Counted from the first letter of the stretch, positions 25,723 through 34,552 are shown. The stretch: 64,000 nt of DNA from Methylobacterium sp. J-078 (GCF_022829285.1 NZ_JAKSYI010000141.1:203468-267467); one strand, 5' to 3'. The notes: a model not told the origin generated them from the sequence alone. Program-made: numbers and translations.

Positions 25723-25885
25723 TCGGGACGACCGGTGAGAGGTTCGGGCGTCCCTCTTATGCAGAAAACCTCAATTAAAACTTTCGCGATTTCCTATCGC
25801 TTAAGCATTCAAAATACCACGGGCCTCGATCATCGCGGACCGCGCCCGATCCCGGGGCGCGATGTCTCGGTTCGACTGTCCGGCC

Positions 25886-27427
25886 TCAGGCCGCCGCGCC
25901 GGCCGGGCCACGACCATCGTCGAGGAACATCCGGTAGGCCGGGTTGTCGGTCTCGTCGACGCAGGGGTAGTGCAGCGCCTCGATGGCCGCATCGAAGCGG
26001 GCGCGCTCGGCCGGCGGCACGTCGATGCCCGCGAGCACACGGCCGTAATCGGCGCCGTGGTTACGGTAGTGGAACAGGGTGATGGCGAAGCCGTCGCCCA
26101 GCGCGTCGAGGAACTTCATCAGCGCCCCTGGACGCTCGGGGAACTGGAAGCGGTAGAGGCGCTCGTCGGCGAGGCCGGTGGCGCGCCCGCCGACCATGTA
26201 GCGGATGTGGACCTTGGCCATCTCGTTGTCGCTCATGTCGACGGCGCGGTAGCCGGCAGCCTTCAGCGAGTCGATGAGGGCGTGCTTCTCGCGCAGGCCG
26301 CCCGCGAGGTTGATGCCGACGAAGATCTGCGCGTCGGCGCCGGCCGCGTAGCGGTAGTTGAACTCGGTGATCGCCCGGGGGCCGAGGGTCTGGATGAAGG
26401 CGCGGTAGGCGCCGGGCCGCTCCGGGATGGTGACGCCGAGAAGGACCTCGCGCTGCTCGCCGATCTCGGCGCGCTCGGCGATATGGCGCAAGCGGTCGAA
26501 GTTGAGGTTCGCTCCGCTGGAGATCGCCACCAGAGTCCCTGTCCCGCCCTCCTGGCGGGCGGCGTAGGCCTTGGCGCCGGCCAGCGCCAGGGCGCCCGAG
26601 GGCTCCGAGATGGCGCGGGTGTCGTCGAAGATGTCCTTGACCGCCGCGCACATGGCGTCGGTGTCGACGGTGATGACCGCGTCGAGGAATTCGCGGCAGA
26701 GCCGGAAGGTCTCCGCACCCGCCTCCCGCACGGCGACGCCGTCGGCGAAGAGGCCGACGGTCGGCAGCACCACGCGCTCGCCGGCGGCGAGCGCCGCGGC
26801 CATGCAGGCGGCGTCGTCGGGCTCGACGCCGATGACCTTGGTCTCGGGCCGGAGATACTTGACGAAGGTGGCGATGCCGGCCGCGAGCCCGCCGCCGCCG
26901 ACGGGGACGAAGATCGCCTCGATCGGCCCGGAATGCTGGGTCAGGATCTCCATCCCGATGGTGCCCTGGCCGGCGATGACGTCCGGATCGTCGAAGGGAT
27001 GCAGGAAGGTGAGCCCGTCGCGCGCCTCGAGTTCGCGGGCATGGCCCAGGGCCTCGTCGAAGGCGTCGCCGAACAGGATGACCTCGGCGCCCCGGGCCCG
27101 GCAGGCATCGACCTTGATCGCCGGGGTGGTGCGCGGCATCACGATCACGGCGCGCACGTTCAGCCGGGCGGCGGCGAGCGCCACGCCCTGCGCGTGGTTG
27201 CCGGCGGAGGCGCAGACGACGCCCTTCGCCAGGAGCTCCGGGGCGAGGCCCGACATCTTGTTGTAGGCGCCGCGCAGCTTGAACGAGAAGACCGGCTGCA
27301 GATCCTCGCGCTTGAGGAGCACCGGACGGGCGAGGCGCGCCGACATGCGCGGCATCGGGTCCAGGGGGCTCTCGATGGCGACGTCGTAGACGCGGGCGGT
27401 GAGGATCTTGCGGATGTAGTCGGTCAA
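25886..27427 (-). CDS. ilvA: Biosynthetic threonine ammonia-lyase
   Basis: PLP enzyme converting threonine to 2-oxobutanoate and ammonia, the first committed step of isoleucine synthesis. 513 residues from the TTG at 27427, close to the 514 of E. coli IlvA. Visible: VLLKREDLQPVFSFKLRGAYN with the PLP lysine, the SAGNHAQGVALAA motif, VPVGGGGLAAGIA (phosphate loop), then two C-terminal ACT-like regulatory domains (LLGVTIPERPGAYRAFIQ and YRFQFPERPGALMKFLDAL) that in this family mediate isoleucine/valine control. The start is uncertain since no clear ribosome-binding site is present; the frame extends upstream to 27571 without similarity. Confidence 0.93.
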   Translation of the reverse strand: MTDYIRKILTARVYDVAIESPLDPMPRMSARLARPVLLKREDLQPVFSFKLRGAYNKMSGLAPELLAKGVVCASAGNHAQGVALAAARLNVRAVIVMPRTTPAIKVDACRARGAEVILFGDAFDEALGHARELEARDGLTFLHPFDDPDVIAGQGTIGMEILTQHSGPIEAIFVPVGGGGLAAGIATFVKYLRPETKVIGVEPDDAACMAAALAAGERVVLPTVGLFADGVAVREAGAETFRLCREFLDAVITVDTDAMCAAVKDIFDDTRAISEPSGALALAGAKAYAARQEGGTGTLVAISSGANLNFDRLRHIAERAEIGEQREVLLGVTIPERPGAYRAFIQTLGPRAITEFNYRYAAGADAQIFVGINLAGGLREKHALIDSLKAAGYRAVDMSDNEMAKVHIRYMVGGRATGLADERLYRFQFPERPGALMKFLDALGDGFAITLFHYRNHGADYGRVLAGIDVPPAERARFDAAIEALHYPCVDETDNPAYRMFLDDGRGPAGAAA

Positions 27428-27602
27428 GGAGACACGGGCTCCGGCGGTGGTGCGGCGCGGTGAGATTCGCTCCGCACATAGGCGCTTGGCGCGCGAGAAG
27501 CGAGCGAGGCGCTGTCGCGGGCCGCCGGCCCGGTCCCGTTCCGCGACGGCGGCGCGGGCGCCGTCCGTCACGGGATCGCGGCTCGGACCCGCGCCGTTGA
27601 CC

Positions 27603-28661
27603 CTACTTGTCGAACAGGGCCTGAAGTGCCGCGCGGTCCTTGGTCTTCGGGAGCGCGATCAGGGTCAGGATCCGCGCCTTGTCCGGCGTCAGGTTGTCCG
27701 CGAAGACGGCGCCGGCCTTCAGCAGCGTGTTGCCGCCCCCCTTGAAGCCGTACACGGGCAGGGCGCGGCCGTTATAGACCTTGGTGGCCACGATGACCGG
27801 CACGCCCTTGCCGATGACATCCACGATCGCGTCGTGCATCTCGGCGTTCATGTTGCCCCAGCCATAGGCCTCGACAACGATGGCCTCCGCGCCGGTCTCG
27901 GCCGCATGGCGCACCTGGCTGCCGTCGGCACCCGCATACATCGCCACCAGATCGACCCGGGGCATCCGGTCGGGCAAGGGCAGCGTCTGCCGGCGCAGCG
28001 ACTTGCGGCTGAACACCACCCGATCCTCGTCGACGTAGCCGAGGAAGCCCGCATCGCCGGAATTGAAGGTCTCGACGTTGCTCGTATGCGTCTTGCGCAC
28101 CTCGCGGGCGGCGTTGATGTGGTGGTTGAGCGTCACCGTGACGCCCATGCCGGTCGAACCGTCGGCGAGGATCTGCCGGGCCGCGTTGAGGAGGTTGCGG
28201 GACCCGTCCGAATCCCAGTCGGAGGCATTGCGCTGGGCGCCGACCAGCACGACGGGCTTGTCGCTCTTCACGGTGAGGTCGAGGAAGTAAGCGGTCTGGT
28301 CGAGCGTATCGGTGCCGTGCAGGACGATGGCGCCGCGGATCGCGGGATCGGCCAGGATCTCGTCGATCTTGCGCGACAGGCCGGGCCAGCGGTCCGGTCC
28401 CATGTAGTCGCTGGGGACGTTGCTGAACTCCGTCACGGTGATCGCGGCGATATCCTTGAGCTTCGGCACCGCCGCGACGAGATCCTCGCCCGAGAGGGCC
28501 GGCACCGGCGCATGGGTGGTGGGGTCGAGCTTCATCGCGATCGTACCGCCGGTCGCGATCACGGCGATCTTCGGCAAGTCGGCCGCACCCGCAGGATGCA
28601 TGAGGAGAAGAAAACCACTCAAGCCGAAGAGTGTTTGTCTCAGGATTGCGGCGACCGCCAT
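27603..28661 (-). CDS. ansB: Periplasmic type II L-asparaginase
   Basis: Hydrolyses asparagine to aspartate and ammonia. 352 residues with a Sec signal peptide (ends HPAGAA, cleavage near residue 26), so the enzyme is exported. The two asparaginase signatures are intact: IAVIATGGTIAMKLD with the nucleophilic Thr, and AIVLHGTDTLDQTAYFLDL with the catalytic Thr-Asp pair; a GAQRNASDWDSDGSRN loop follows. The start ATG has an excellent ribosome-binding site (GAGGTG six bases upstream). Glutaminase activity cannot be excluded. Monocistronic by spacing. Confidence 0.93.
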   Translation of the reverse strand: MAVAAILRQTLFGLSGFLLLMHPAGAADLPKIAVIATGGTIAMKLDPTTHAPVPALSGEDLVAAVPKLKDIAAITVTEFSNVPSDYMGPDRWPGLSRKIDEILADPAIRGAIVLHGTDTLDQTAYFLDLTVKSDKPVVLVGAQRNASDWDSDGSRNLLNAARQILADGSTGMGVTVTLNHHINAAREVRKTHTSNVETFNSGDAGFLGYVDEDRVVFSRKSLRRQTLPLPDRMPRVDLVAMYAGADGSQVRHAAETGAEAIVVEAYGWGNMNAEMHDAIVDVIGKGVPVIVATKVYNGRALPVYGFKGGGNTLLKAGAVFADNLTPDKARILTLIALPKTKDRAALQALFDK

Positions 28662-28812
28662 GAACGCACCTCGGATGATTCAGGTCGTTCCATCGAGGAT
28701 CGACCGGGCACGCAGGGTTGGAGGACCGCGTCGTCCCTGTCCAGGGCGCGGCGGCCGACCTTTCATCACGCGACCCGTCTGTTTCTTCTGCCCAGGTCTT
28801 TCGCCGAGCCGG

Positions 28813-29169
28813 TCAGGGGTGATCCGACAGCCGCTCGACCAGCGCCGCGATCCAGACCAGGGCCGCGATGCCCTGCGCCGAGAAGGTGCCGGCGGAGGCG
28901 AGGTCCTTGACGATGCCGATCTTCGGGTGATGGCCCGGATGGAGGTGGTCGCAGAGCTTCTCCACCGCCGTGTTCAGGAATTCGGCCGCGAGCATCAGCA
29001 GCAGGGTCGCCACCAGGGCCACCCGGACCCAGAGGCCGGAGCCCAGGACCAGCGCCAGGGGCAGGCCGAGCAGGAGGAGCGCGAGTTCGAGGCGCACCGC
29101 CCGCTCCGTCCGGGCGCCGTGCACGAGGCCGCGCCAGGAATTCAGGAAGGCGAGGTAGAGGGCGTGCAT
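28813..29169 (-). CDS. dgkA: Diacylglycerol kinase
   Basis: Small integral-membrane kinase that phosphorylates diacylglycerol to phosphatidate, recycling lipid left by glucan and lipid head-group reactions. 118 residues, three hydrophobic helices. The diagnostic motif is present as EFLNTAVEKLCDHLHPGHHPKIGIVKDLAS, with the catalytic Glu and Asp (quoted parts: EFLNTAVEKLCDHL and KIGIVKDLAS). Its ATG begins one base after the stop codon of the upstream AbrB-like gene, so translation is probably coupled. Confidence 0.93.
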   Translation of the reverse strand: MHALYLAFLNSWRGLVHGARTERAVRLELALLLLGLPLALVLGSGLWVRVALVATLLLMLAAEFLNTAVEKLCDHLHPGHHPKIGIVKDLASAGTFSAQGIAALVWIAALVERLSDHP

Positions 29170-29170
29170 G

Positions 29171-30217
29171 TCAGGCCGCCGGGGCGCTGCGGGCGATCCA
29201 CTTCGCCAGGACGGGACCCGTCACCAGCACCACGAACAGCCGCAGCGTCTGCACCGCGAGGACGAAGGAGACGTCGACCTTCGAGCCCACCGCGATGATC
29301 GCCACCGAGTCGAGGCCGCCGGGGCTCGTGGCGAGGTAGGCCGTGAGGAAGTCGATGGGGAGCAGGAAGGTCAGGCCGTAGGCCCAGCCGCCGCACAGCG
29401 CGATGACGCCGAGGGTGGCGACGACGATGCCCGGCATGGCGCTGAGGGTCTCGCGCAGGGTCTCGCGGCGGAAGCGCAGGCCGACATACCAGCCGATGGT
29501 CGCGTAGGCGAGGTCGAGGACCGGCATCGGCAGCGCCATGGAGACCAGGCCGGAGGCGTGGAGCGCGGCCCCGAGGAGCATCGGCCCGGTCAGCGCGAAG
29601 GCCGGCAGGCGCAGGAGCTTGGCCAGTCCGGCGCCGCAGGCGGCGACCGCGAGGGTCGCCAGGAGCGCGAGGGGCGCCACCCGCGCGGGGTCGGGGGGCG
29701 GCACGACGTTGGAGACGTCGGTGAGCAGTCGCGCCATGATGGAGGCCGAGAGCACCACCGCCACCACTCGCACGTACTGCATGAAGGCGACGAGGCGCGG
29801 GTCGGCGCCGTACTCCTCCGACATCGCCACCATGGCGGCCGCCCCGCCGGGCGACGAGCCCCAGGCGGCGGTGGAGCCCGGCAGGATGCGCAGGCGCGTC
29901 AGGGCCCAGCCCACCGCGCCCCCGACCAGGACGGTGACCAGCACGACGGCGAGGATGAGGAAGCCGTCATCCACCACGGTGCCGACGATCTCGCCCGTCA
30001 CGGTGTGGGCCACGAGGCAGCCGATCATCGCCTGGGCGGCCTGGAAGCCGAATTTCGGCACGGACAGGTTGGCGCCCCCGACCCCGAAGGCGATGGCCGC
30101 CACCATCGGCCCGAGCAGGAGGGCCGCCGGGAAATGCGCGTGATCGAGGGCGTAGGCCAGGAGGCCGGAGGCGCCGAGGAGAGCCGCCCAACGGCCGATG
30201 AAGCGCAGTGAGAGCAC
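29171..30217 (-). CDS. AbrB-like membrane protein (DUF family once called ammonia monooxygenase)
   Basis: 348 residues with about ten predicted membrane segments in two similar halves, the architecture of the PF05145 'AbrB' membrane family (duplicated GGA-rich repeats). Repeated motif: SSPGGAAAMVAMSEEYGADPRLVAFMQYVRV in half one and ATSPGGLDSVAIIAVGSKVDVSFVLAVQTLRL in half two (parts quoted: SSPGGAAAMVAMSEEYG, TSPGGLDSVAIIAVGSK). The name 'ammonia monooxygenase' used for some members is a misnomer. Transport is a plausible role but no substrate is known. Precedes dgkA with a one-base gap. Confidence 0.85.
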   Translation of the reverse strand: MLSLRFIGRWAALLGASGLLAYALDHAHFPAALLLGPMVAAIAFGVGGANLSVPKFGFQAAQAMIGCLVAHTVTGEIVGTVVDDGFLILAVVLVTVLVGGAVGWALTRLRILPGSTAAWGSSPGGAAAMVAMSEEYGADPRLVAFMQYVRVVAVVLSASIMARLLTDVSNVVPPPDPARVAPLALLATLAVAACGAGLAKLLRLPAFALTGPMLLGAALHASGLVSMALPMPVLDLAYATIGWYVGLRFRRETLRETLSAMPGIVVATLGVIALCGGWAYGLTFLLPIDFLTAYLATSPGGLDSVAIIAVGSKVDVSFVLAVQTLRLFVVLVTGPVLAKWIARSAPAA

Positions 30218-30264
30218 GGTGATGCCGGAGAATTGCCGGGCAGGACCGCCCGTTGCGCCGGGCG

Positions 30265-31239
30265 CTACACCGGATCGGCCACGCTGTCACGGCGCGCCGT
30301 GCGCGGACGCGGCATGCCGTCGTCGCGGCAGGCGGTGGTGCCCGCTGGGGCGTGGGCACGGAAGAACGCGGCGAGATGCGCGAGCCCGTCGGCCCGCGGG
30401 TCGCTGGTGCGCCAGGCCAGCGCCACCGTGCGGCCGGGGCCGTCCACGTCGAAGCTGCGCGTCACCGTGAGGCCGCTCGGATCGGGGCCCGAGGGCACCG
30501 CGAGTGCGGGCAGCAGGGTGTAGCCGGCCCCTGCCGCCACCATGGAGCGCAGGGTCTCCAGGCTGGTGGCGTGGCGCCCGGCGGCCGAGCCGGCGCCGCA
30601 GGCGGCCACGGTCTGGTCGCGCAGGCAATTGCCCTCGTCGAGGAGCAGGAGGTCCGGGCCGGCGATGTCGGTGGCCCGCAGCGCCCCGCCCCGGGCGAGG
30701 GGGTGCTCGGCCGGGCAGGCGAGCTGGAACGGCTCGACGAAGAGGGGCGAGACGGTGAGGCCCGAGGCCGGCACCGGCAGGGAGACCAGGGCCGCATCGA
30801 TGCGCCCGTTGCGCAGACCCTCCAGGATCTCGGCCGTGCGCGCCTCGCTCAGCGCCAGGGCCACGAGTGGAAACTCCTGGCGCAGGGTGCGCAGGATCAG
30901 GGGAAACAGGTAGGGCCCGAGGGTCTGGATCGCCGCCAGGACGAGGCGGCCGGTGAGGGGGGCTCCGCGGCCCTCGCTCGCCAGCACCAGCAGGCGCTGG
31001 GCCTCCGCCATCACGATGCGGGCCTGCCGCACGATGGTCTGGCCGGCGGGGGTGAGCATCACCCGGCGGTTGCCGCGCTCGAACAGGGCGAGGCCGAGAA
31101 GGTCCTCCAGCTTGCGCACCTGGACGCTGAGGGTCGGCTGGCTGACGTTGCAGCGCTCGGCGGCTCGACCGAAATGCATCTCCTCGGCGACGGCGACGAC
31201 GTATTCGAGATCGCGCAGGGAGAGGCCGGATAGATTCAT
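30265..31239 (-). CDS. oxyR: Hydrogen peroxide sensor OxyR (LysR family)
   Basis: LysR-type activator oxidised by H2O2. 324 residues: winged HTH at about 5-65 (SLRDLEYVVAVAEEMHFGRAAERCNVSQPTLS) and a periplasmic-binding-like sensor domain. Two cysteines nine residues apart in GNCLRDQTVAACG correspond to the redox pair of E. coli OxyR (GHCLRDQ...C), which is strong evidence for OxyR rather than a generic LysR protein. It is transcribed away from katA, and the ATAG-N7-CTAT operator overlaps its own start codon, consistent with autorepression. The last 30 residues are an Arg-rich tail. Confidence 0.93.
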   Translation of the reverse strand: MNLSGLSLRDLEYVVAVAEEMHFGRAAERCNVSQPTLSVQVRKLEDLLGLALFERGNRRVMLTPAGQTIVRQARIVMAEAQRLLVLASEGRGAPLTGRLVLAAIQTLGPYLFPLILRTLRQEFPLVALALSEARTAEILEGLRNGRIDAALVSLPVPASGLTVSPLFVEPFQLACPAEHPLARGGALRATDIAGPDLLLLDEGNCLRDQTVAACGAGSAAGRHATSLETLRSMVAAGAGYTLLPALAVPSGPDPSGLTVTRSFDVDGPGRTVALAWRTSDPRADGLAHLAAFFRAHAPAGTTACRDDGMPRPRTARRDSVADPV

Positions 31240-31252
31240 AGGCTATGCCTAT
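31238..31252. promoter_or_regulatory. Putative OxyR operator (ATAG-N7-CTAT)
   Basis: ATAG GCTATGC CTAT, and within it the perfect inverted repeat ATAGGC-TAT-GCCTAT. This is the LysR T-N11-A type core of E. coli OxyR sites, and it covers the oxyR start codon region, about 20 bp before the katA -35. The second half-site expected 11 bp further (ATAG-N7-CTAT) is degenerate. Confidence 0.65.
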
Positions 31253-31273
31253 CATCATGTTCGCAACGATGCA

Positions 31274-31302
31274 TTGGCCAAATGATGCGGGGCGGGTCAT
31301 AA
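31274..31302 (+). promoter_or_regulatory. Probable katA promoter
   Basis: TTGGCC, 17-bp spacer, TCATAA, giving a start site near 31309 and an 80-nt leader to katA. The operator ends 21 bp upstream of the -35, a distance that fits activator contact with RNA polymerase. Confidence 0.5.
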
Positions 31303-31390
31303 GGCTGTCTCAGAACCATTCCAGGTTTCTAAGACAGGGTCTGGACGCGGCCACCGCCGCGTCGGCCCTATCCGAGCGAGAGAGCACCGC

Positions 31391-32980
31391 ATGAGCGATC
31401 AGCGCCCGATTCTCACCACCCGCCAGGGCCATCCGGTTCGCGACAACCAGAGCACCCGCACGGTTGGCGAGCGCGGCCCGGCGACCCTTGAGAACTACCA
31501 GTTCATCGAGAAGATCACCCATTTCGACCGTGAGCGGATTCCCGAGCGCGTGGTGCATGCCCGCGGCGCCGGTGCGCACGGCTACTTCGAGGCCTATGGC
31601 AAGATCGGCAACGAGCCGGCCTCCAAGTACACCCGCGCCCGCGTCCTCAACGAGACCGGCGTGAAGACGCCGATGTTCGTGCGCTTCTCGACCGTGGCCG
31701 GCGCCAAGGAGTCGCCTGAGACCGAGCGTGACCCGCGCGGCTTCGCGGTGAAGTTTAAGACCGTCGACGGCAACTGGGATCTGGTCGGCAACAACCTCAA
31801 GGTCTTCTTCATCCGCGACGCGATCAAGTTCCCCGACATGATCCACGCGTTCAAGCCGGACCCGGTGACGAACCGTCAGGAGGCATGGCGCTTCTTCGAC
31901 TTCGTGGCCCAGCACCCCGAAGCGATCCACATGGTGACCCACCTGAAGTCGCCCTGGGGCATTCCCGCCAACTATCGCGAGATGGAGGGCTCGGGCGTCA
32001 ACACCTACAAGCTGGTCAACGACCAGGGTGAGGCCGTGCTCTGCAAGTTCCACTGGGAGCCCAAGCAAGGCATCCGCAACCTGACCTCGGCCCAGGCCTC
32101 CGAGATCCAGGCCAAGGACGTGGGCCACGCCACCCGTGACCTCTACGACAACATCTCCAAGGGCAACTTCCCCGAGTGGGAGTTCTGCGTGCAGATCATG
32201 CCCGATGGCCCGAACGACCACCTGTCGTTCGATCCCCTCGACGACACCAAGCTGTGGCCGGTGGAGGACTTCCCGCTCCTGCCGGTGGGCCGCATGGTGC
32301 TCGACCGCGTGCCGGACAACTTCTTCGCGGAAGTCGAGCAGTCGGCCTTCGGAACCGGCGTCCTCGTGGACGGCATCGACTTCTCGGACGACAAGATGCT
32401 CCAGGGGCGCACGCTGTCCTACTCGGACACGCAGCGCTACCGCGTCGGCGCCAACTACCTCCAACTGCCGATCAATGCGCCTCAAGCAGGCGTGAAGGTC
32501 TACTCGAACCAGCGCGACGGCCAGATGACCTTCGGCGTCGACGGCACCGGCCCGAACCGCCACATCAACTATGAGCCCTCGACGCTCGCCGAGGGCCTGC
32601 GCGAGGCGCCGAAGCCCGCGAAGGACTACCACCAGCCGGTGCAGGGCAACCTCGGCCGTTACCAGACCTCGCGGACCGAGGACGACTACACCCAGGCCGG
32701 CGTGCGCTACCGTTCGTTCCAGGATTGGGAGCGCGACGACCTGATCGCCAACCTCGTCGGCGACATGAAGCAGTGCCCGGAGCCCATCCAGCTGCGGATG
32801 GTCTGGCACTTCCTGCATGCGGATGAGGATTACGGCCGCCGCGTCGCCGAGGGTGCGGGCATCGACCTTGAGAAGGCTCGAGCCCTGCCGGCGCTGCCGG
32901 GCCGCGCCGCCCCGGGCAAGCGCCTCCAGGCCGAGACCTACACGGACGGCAGCCAGGCCCACAGCATCGCTGCCGAGTAA
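31391..32980 (+). CDS. katA: Monofunctional haem catalase
   Basis: Degrades H2O2. 529 residues, a small/medium-subunit clade catalase. Signatures: FDRERIPERVVHARGAGAHG with the catalytic His, VGNNLKVFFIRDAIKFPDMIHAFKP with the distal Asn, and the proximal haem Tyr motif around SYSDTQRYRVGANYLQLPIN (RLFSYSDTQRYR in other catalases, here LSYSDTQRYRVG). A strong terminator follows. From memory, in Methylobacterium extorquens AM1 the catalase gene is adjacent to ccr; here it is 24 kb away and instead paired with oxyR. Confidence 0.97.
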   Translation: MSDQRPILTTRQGHPVRDNQSTRTVGERGPATLENYQFIEKITHFDRERIPERVVHARGAGAHGYFEAYGKIGNEPASKYTRARVLNETGVKTPMFVRFSTVAGAKESPETERDPRGFAVKFKTVDGNWDLVGNNLKVFFIRDAIKFPDMIHAFKPDPVTNRQEAWRFFDFVAQHPEAIHMVTHLKSPWGIPANYREMEGSGVNTYKLVNDQGEAVLCKFHWEPKQGIRNLTSAQASEIQAKDVGHATRDLYDNISKGNFPEWEFCVQIMPDGPNDHLSFDPLDDTKLWPVEDFPLLPVGRMVLDRVPDNFFAEVEQSAFGTGVLVDGIDFSDDKMLQGRTLSYSDTQRYRVGANYLQLPINAPQAGVKVYSNQRDGQMTFGVDGTGPNRHINYEPSTLAEGLREAPKPAKDYHQPVQGNLGRYQTSRTEDDYTQAGVRYRSFQDWERDDLIANLVGDMKQCPEPIQLRMVWHFLHADEDYGRRVAEGAGIDLEKARALPALPGRAAPGKRLQAETYTDGSQAHSIAAE

Positions 32981-32998
32981 CCCTCGGGTTCGATCACG

Positions 32999-33037
32999 AA
33001 GAAGCCCCGCAGGGTCCACGACCCTGCGGGGCTTCTT
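32999..33037 (+). terminator. katA terminator
   Basis: Perfect 18-bp stem (32999-33016 and 33020-33037, loop CAC) 18 bases after the katA stop, with TT-rich sequence after the stem (CTTCTTGCGTTCTG). It could act on both strands. Confidence 0.8.
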
Positions 33038-33082
33038 GCGTTCTGCGGACCCGCGCGGCCCGTGCCCGTGGGGCAAACAAAA

Positions 33083-33108
33083 AGCCCATCCGGTTTCCCG
33101 GATGGGCT
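33083..33108 (-). terminator. rplS terminator
   Basis: 11-bp perfect stem (33083-33093 and 33098-33108, loop TTTC). Read on the minus strand it ends in a run of U (plus-strand AAAAA at 33079-33083), a classical intrinsic terminator for rplS. Confidence 0.8.
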
Positions 33109-33161
33109 CGAAAGACCGGACGCCTCGTGCGCGGAGAACCGCGCCCGAGGCCCCGGGGGAA

Positions 33162-33620
33162 TTACTCGGCGGCGGCGGTCTTCGCGGCGCTCTTGGCGGC
33201 CTTCTCGGCCTTGCGGGCGTCCTTGTTCGCCTTCGAGGCGTCGGCCTTGGCGGCCTTCTCGGCGGGACGATCGGCACGCTCGACGATGCGGGCGGACTTA
33301 CCGCGACGGTCGCGCAGGTAGTACAGCTTGGCGCGACGCACCTTGCCGCGACGAACGACGGCGATCGAGTCGATCAGCGGCGAGTAGAGCGGGAACACGC
33401 GCTCGACACCCTCGCCGTAGGAGATCTTGCGGACGGTGAAGCTCTCGTTGAGTCCGCCGCCGGACCGGCCGATGCAGACGCCTTCGTAGGCCTGCACACG
33501 GGTGCGCTCGCCTTCCTTGACCTTCACGTTCACCGTGACGGTGTCGCCGGGCTGGAAATCGGGGATGGTCTTGCCGAGCGAAGCGATCTGCTCCTGCTCG
33601 AGCTGCTGGATGATGTTCAT
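33162..33620 (-). CDS. rplS: 50S ribosomal protein L19
   Basis: Large-subunit protein at the 30S-50S interface. 152 residues: MNIIQQLEQEQIASLGKTIPDFQPGDTVTVNV, RVQAYEGVCIGRSGGGLNESFTVRKISYGEGVERVFPLYSP and KLYYLRDRRGKSARI are typical. A long Lys/Ala-rich C-terminal tail is added. RBS AGGA, eight bases before the ATG. In most bacteria rplS ends the rpsP-rimM-trmD operon; here it is on its own, with its own promoter and terminator, about 14 kb upstream (in transcription order) of rpsP. Confidence 0.97.
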   Translation of the reverse strand: MNIIQQLEQEQIASLGKTIPDFQPGDTVTVNVKVKEGERTRVQAYEGVCIGRSGGGLNESFTVRKISYGEGVERVFPLYSPLIDSIAVVRRGKVRRAKLYYLRDRRGKSARIVERADRPAEKAAKADASKANKDARKAEKAAKSAAKTAAAE

Positions 33621-33673
33621 AGGGTATGTCCTGCCGGTGCGCGCCCGAGATCCCCGGATGGGATCGCGTGCGT

Positions 33674-33691
33674 CAGGATTTCGGCATCCTG
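33674..33691 (-). promoter_or_regulatory. Small hairpin in rplS leader
   Basis: CAGGAT-TTCGGC-ATCCTG (6-bp stem) 54-71 bases before the rplS start. Inside the transcribed leader if the promoter at 33708-33737 is right. It could be an L19-binding mimic but is too short to argue strongly. Confidence 0.25.
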
Positions 33692-33707
33692 TTTTGAATT
33701 GAGGCGG

Positions 33708-33737
33708 GCCTTACACGAGACGCGGCCGCTTGTCCAA
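33708..33737 (-). promoter_or_regulatory. Possible rplS promoter
   Basis: Minus strand: TTGGAC, 18 bp, TAAGGC, roughly 90 bp before the rplS start codon, in the 269-bp gap shared with divergent nfuA. Confidence 0.4.
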
Positions 33738-33889
33738 CAATGGCCCGGAGGTTCCTGGCACGCGTCCTGCGCGGCCCGCGCGGTTGAGAAAAACGGCGTT
33801 CCGGTCCACATGAGAGGCGGCGGCGGGCCATCCCGGCGCCATTCCCGGCCGGCCTTGAACCGGCGCAGCGGACGAGGAACTTGCCAGCG

Positions 33890-34456
33890 ATGTTCATCCA
33901 GACCGAAGCCACCCCCAACCCCGCCACCCTGAAGTTCCTGCCCGGCCGGGTGGTGCTCACCGACGGCACCTTCGAGGCGCGCGATGCCGAGGCCGCCGCC
34001 CGCTCGCCGCTCGCGAGCCGTCTGTTCGACGTGCCCGGCGTCAGCGGCGTCTATCTCGGGCACGACTTCATCTCCGTCACCAAGGCCGAGGACGACAACC
34101 TCTGGCCGCAGGTGAAGCCGGCGGTGCTCGGCGCCATCATGGAGCACTTCCAGTCCGGCGCCCCGGTGCTAGCCGAAGGCCACGTCGCCGGCAGCGAGGA
34201 CGCTGAGGAGTTCTTCGATCCGGCCGACATCGAGACCGTCGAGACCATCAAGGACCTGCTCGAGACCCGCGTGCGGCCGGCGGTGGCCAGCGATGGCGGC
34301 GACATCACCTTCCGGGGTTACAAGGAGGGGGTGGTCTACCTGGAGATGAAGGGCGCCTGCTCGGGCTGCCCGTCCTCCACCGCCACGCTGCGCCACGGCG
34401 TGCAGAACCTGTTCCGCCACTTCCTGCCGGAGATCCGCGAAGTCCAGGCGATCTGA
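33890..34456 (+). CDS. nfuA: Nfu-type iron-sulfur scaffold protein
   Basis: Delivers [4Fe-4S] clusters to target enzymes. 188 residues: an N-terminal Nfu_N domain (MFIQTEATPNPATLKFLPGR, typical of mitochondrial NFU1 and alphaproteobacteria) and a C-terminal NifU domain (DGGDITFRGYKEGVVYLEMKGACSGCPSSTATL, with the CxxC cluster ligand). The ATG at 33890 was preferred to an upstream TTG at 33881. Followed by a strong terminator, then tsaB. Confidence 0.95.
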   Translation: MFIQTEATPNPATLKFLPGRVVLTDGTFEARDAEAAARSPLASRLFDVPGVSGVYLGHDFISVTKAEDDNLWPQVKPAVLGAIMEHFQSGAPVLAEGHVAGSEDAEEFFDPADIETVETIKDLLETRVRPAVASDGGDITFRGYKEGVVYLEMKGACSGCPSSTATLRHGVQNLFRHFLPEIREVQAI

Positions 34457-34522
34457 GCTGCGGGCCTCACGCCGGCGTGCCTTGACGCAATCTCGCAACA
34501 GGGCCGCCCGAATTTCTCCACG

Positions 34523-34552
34523 ATGGCCGCTCCGCCCTGACGGAGCGGCCAT
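34523..34552 (+). terminator. nfuA terminator
   Basis: 12-bp perfect stem (34523-34534, 34541-34552, loop CCCTGA) followed by TTTTTGTC, a classical intrinsic terminator 67 bases after the nfuA stop. Confidence 0.9.

Noticed and set aside
31310..33277. 655-residue minus-strand frame antisense to katA
   Set aside because: Antisense to a full catalase with intact motifs; low complexity, no family match.
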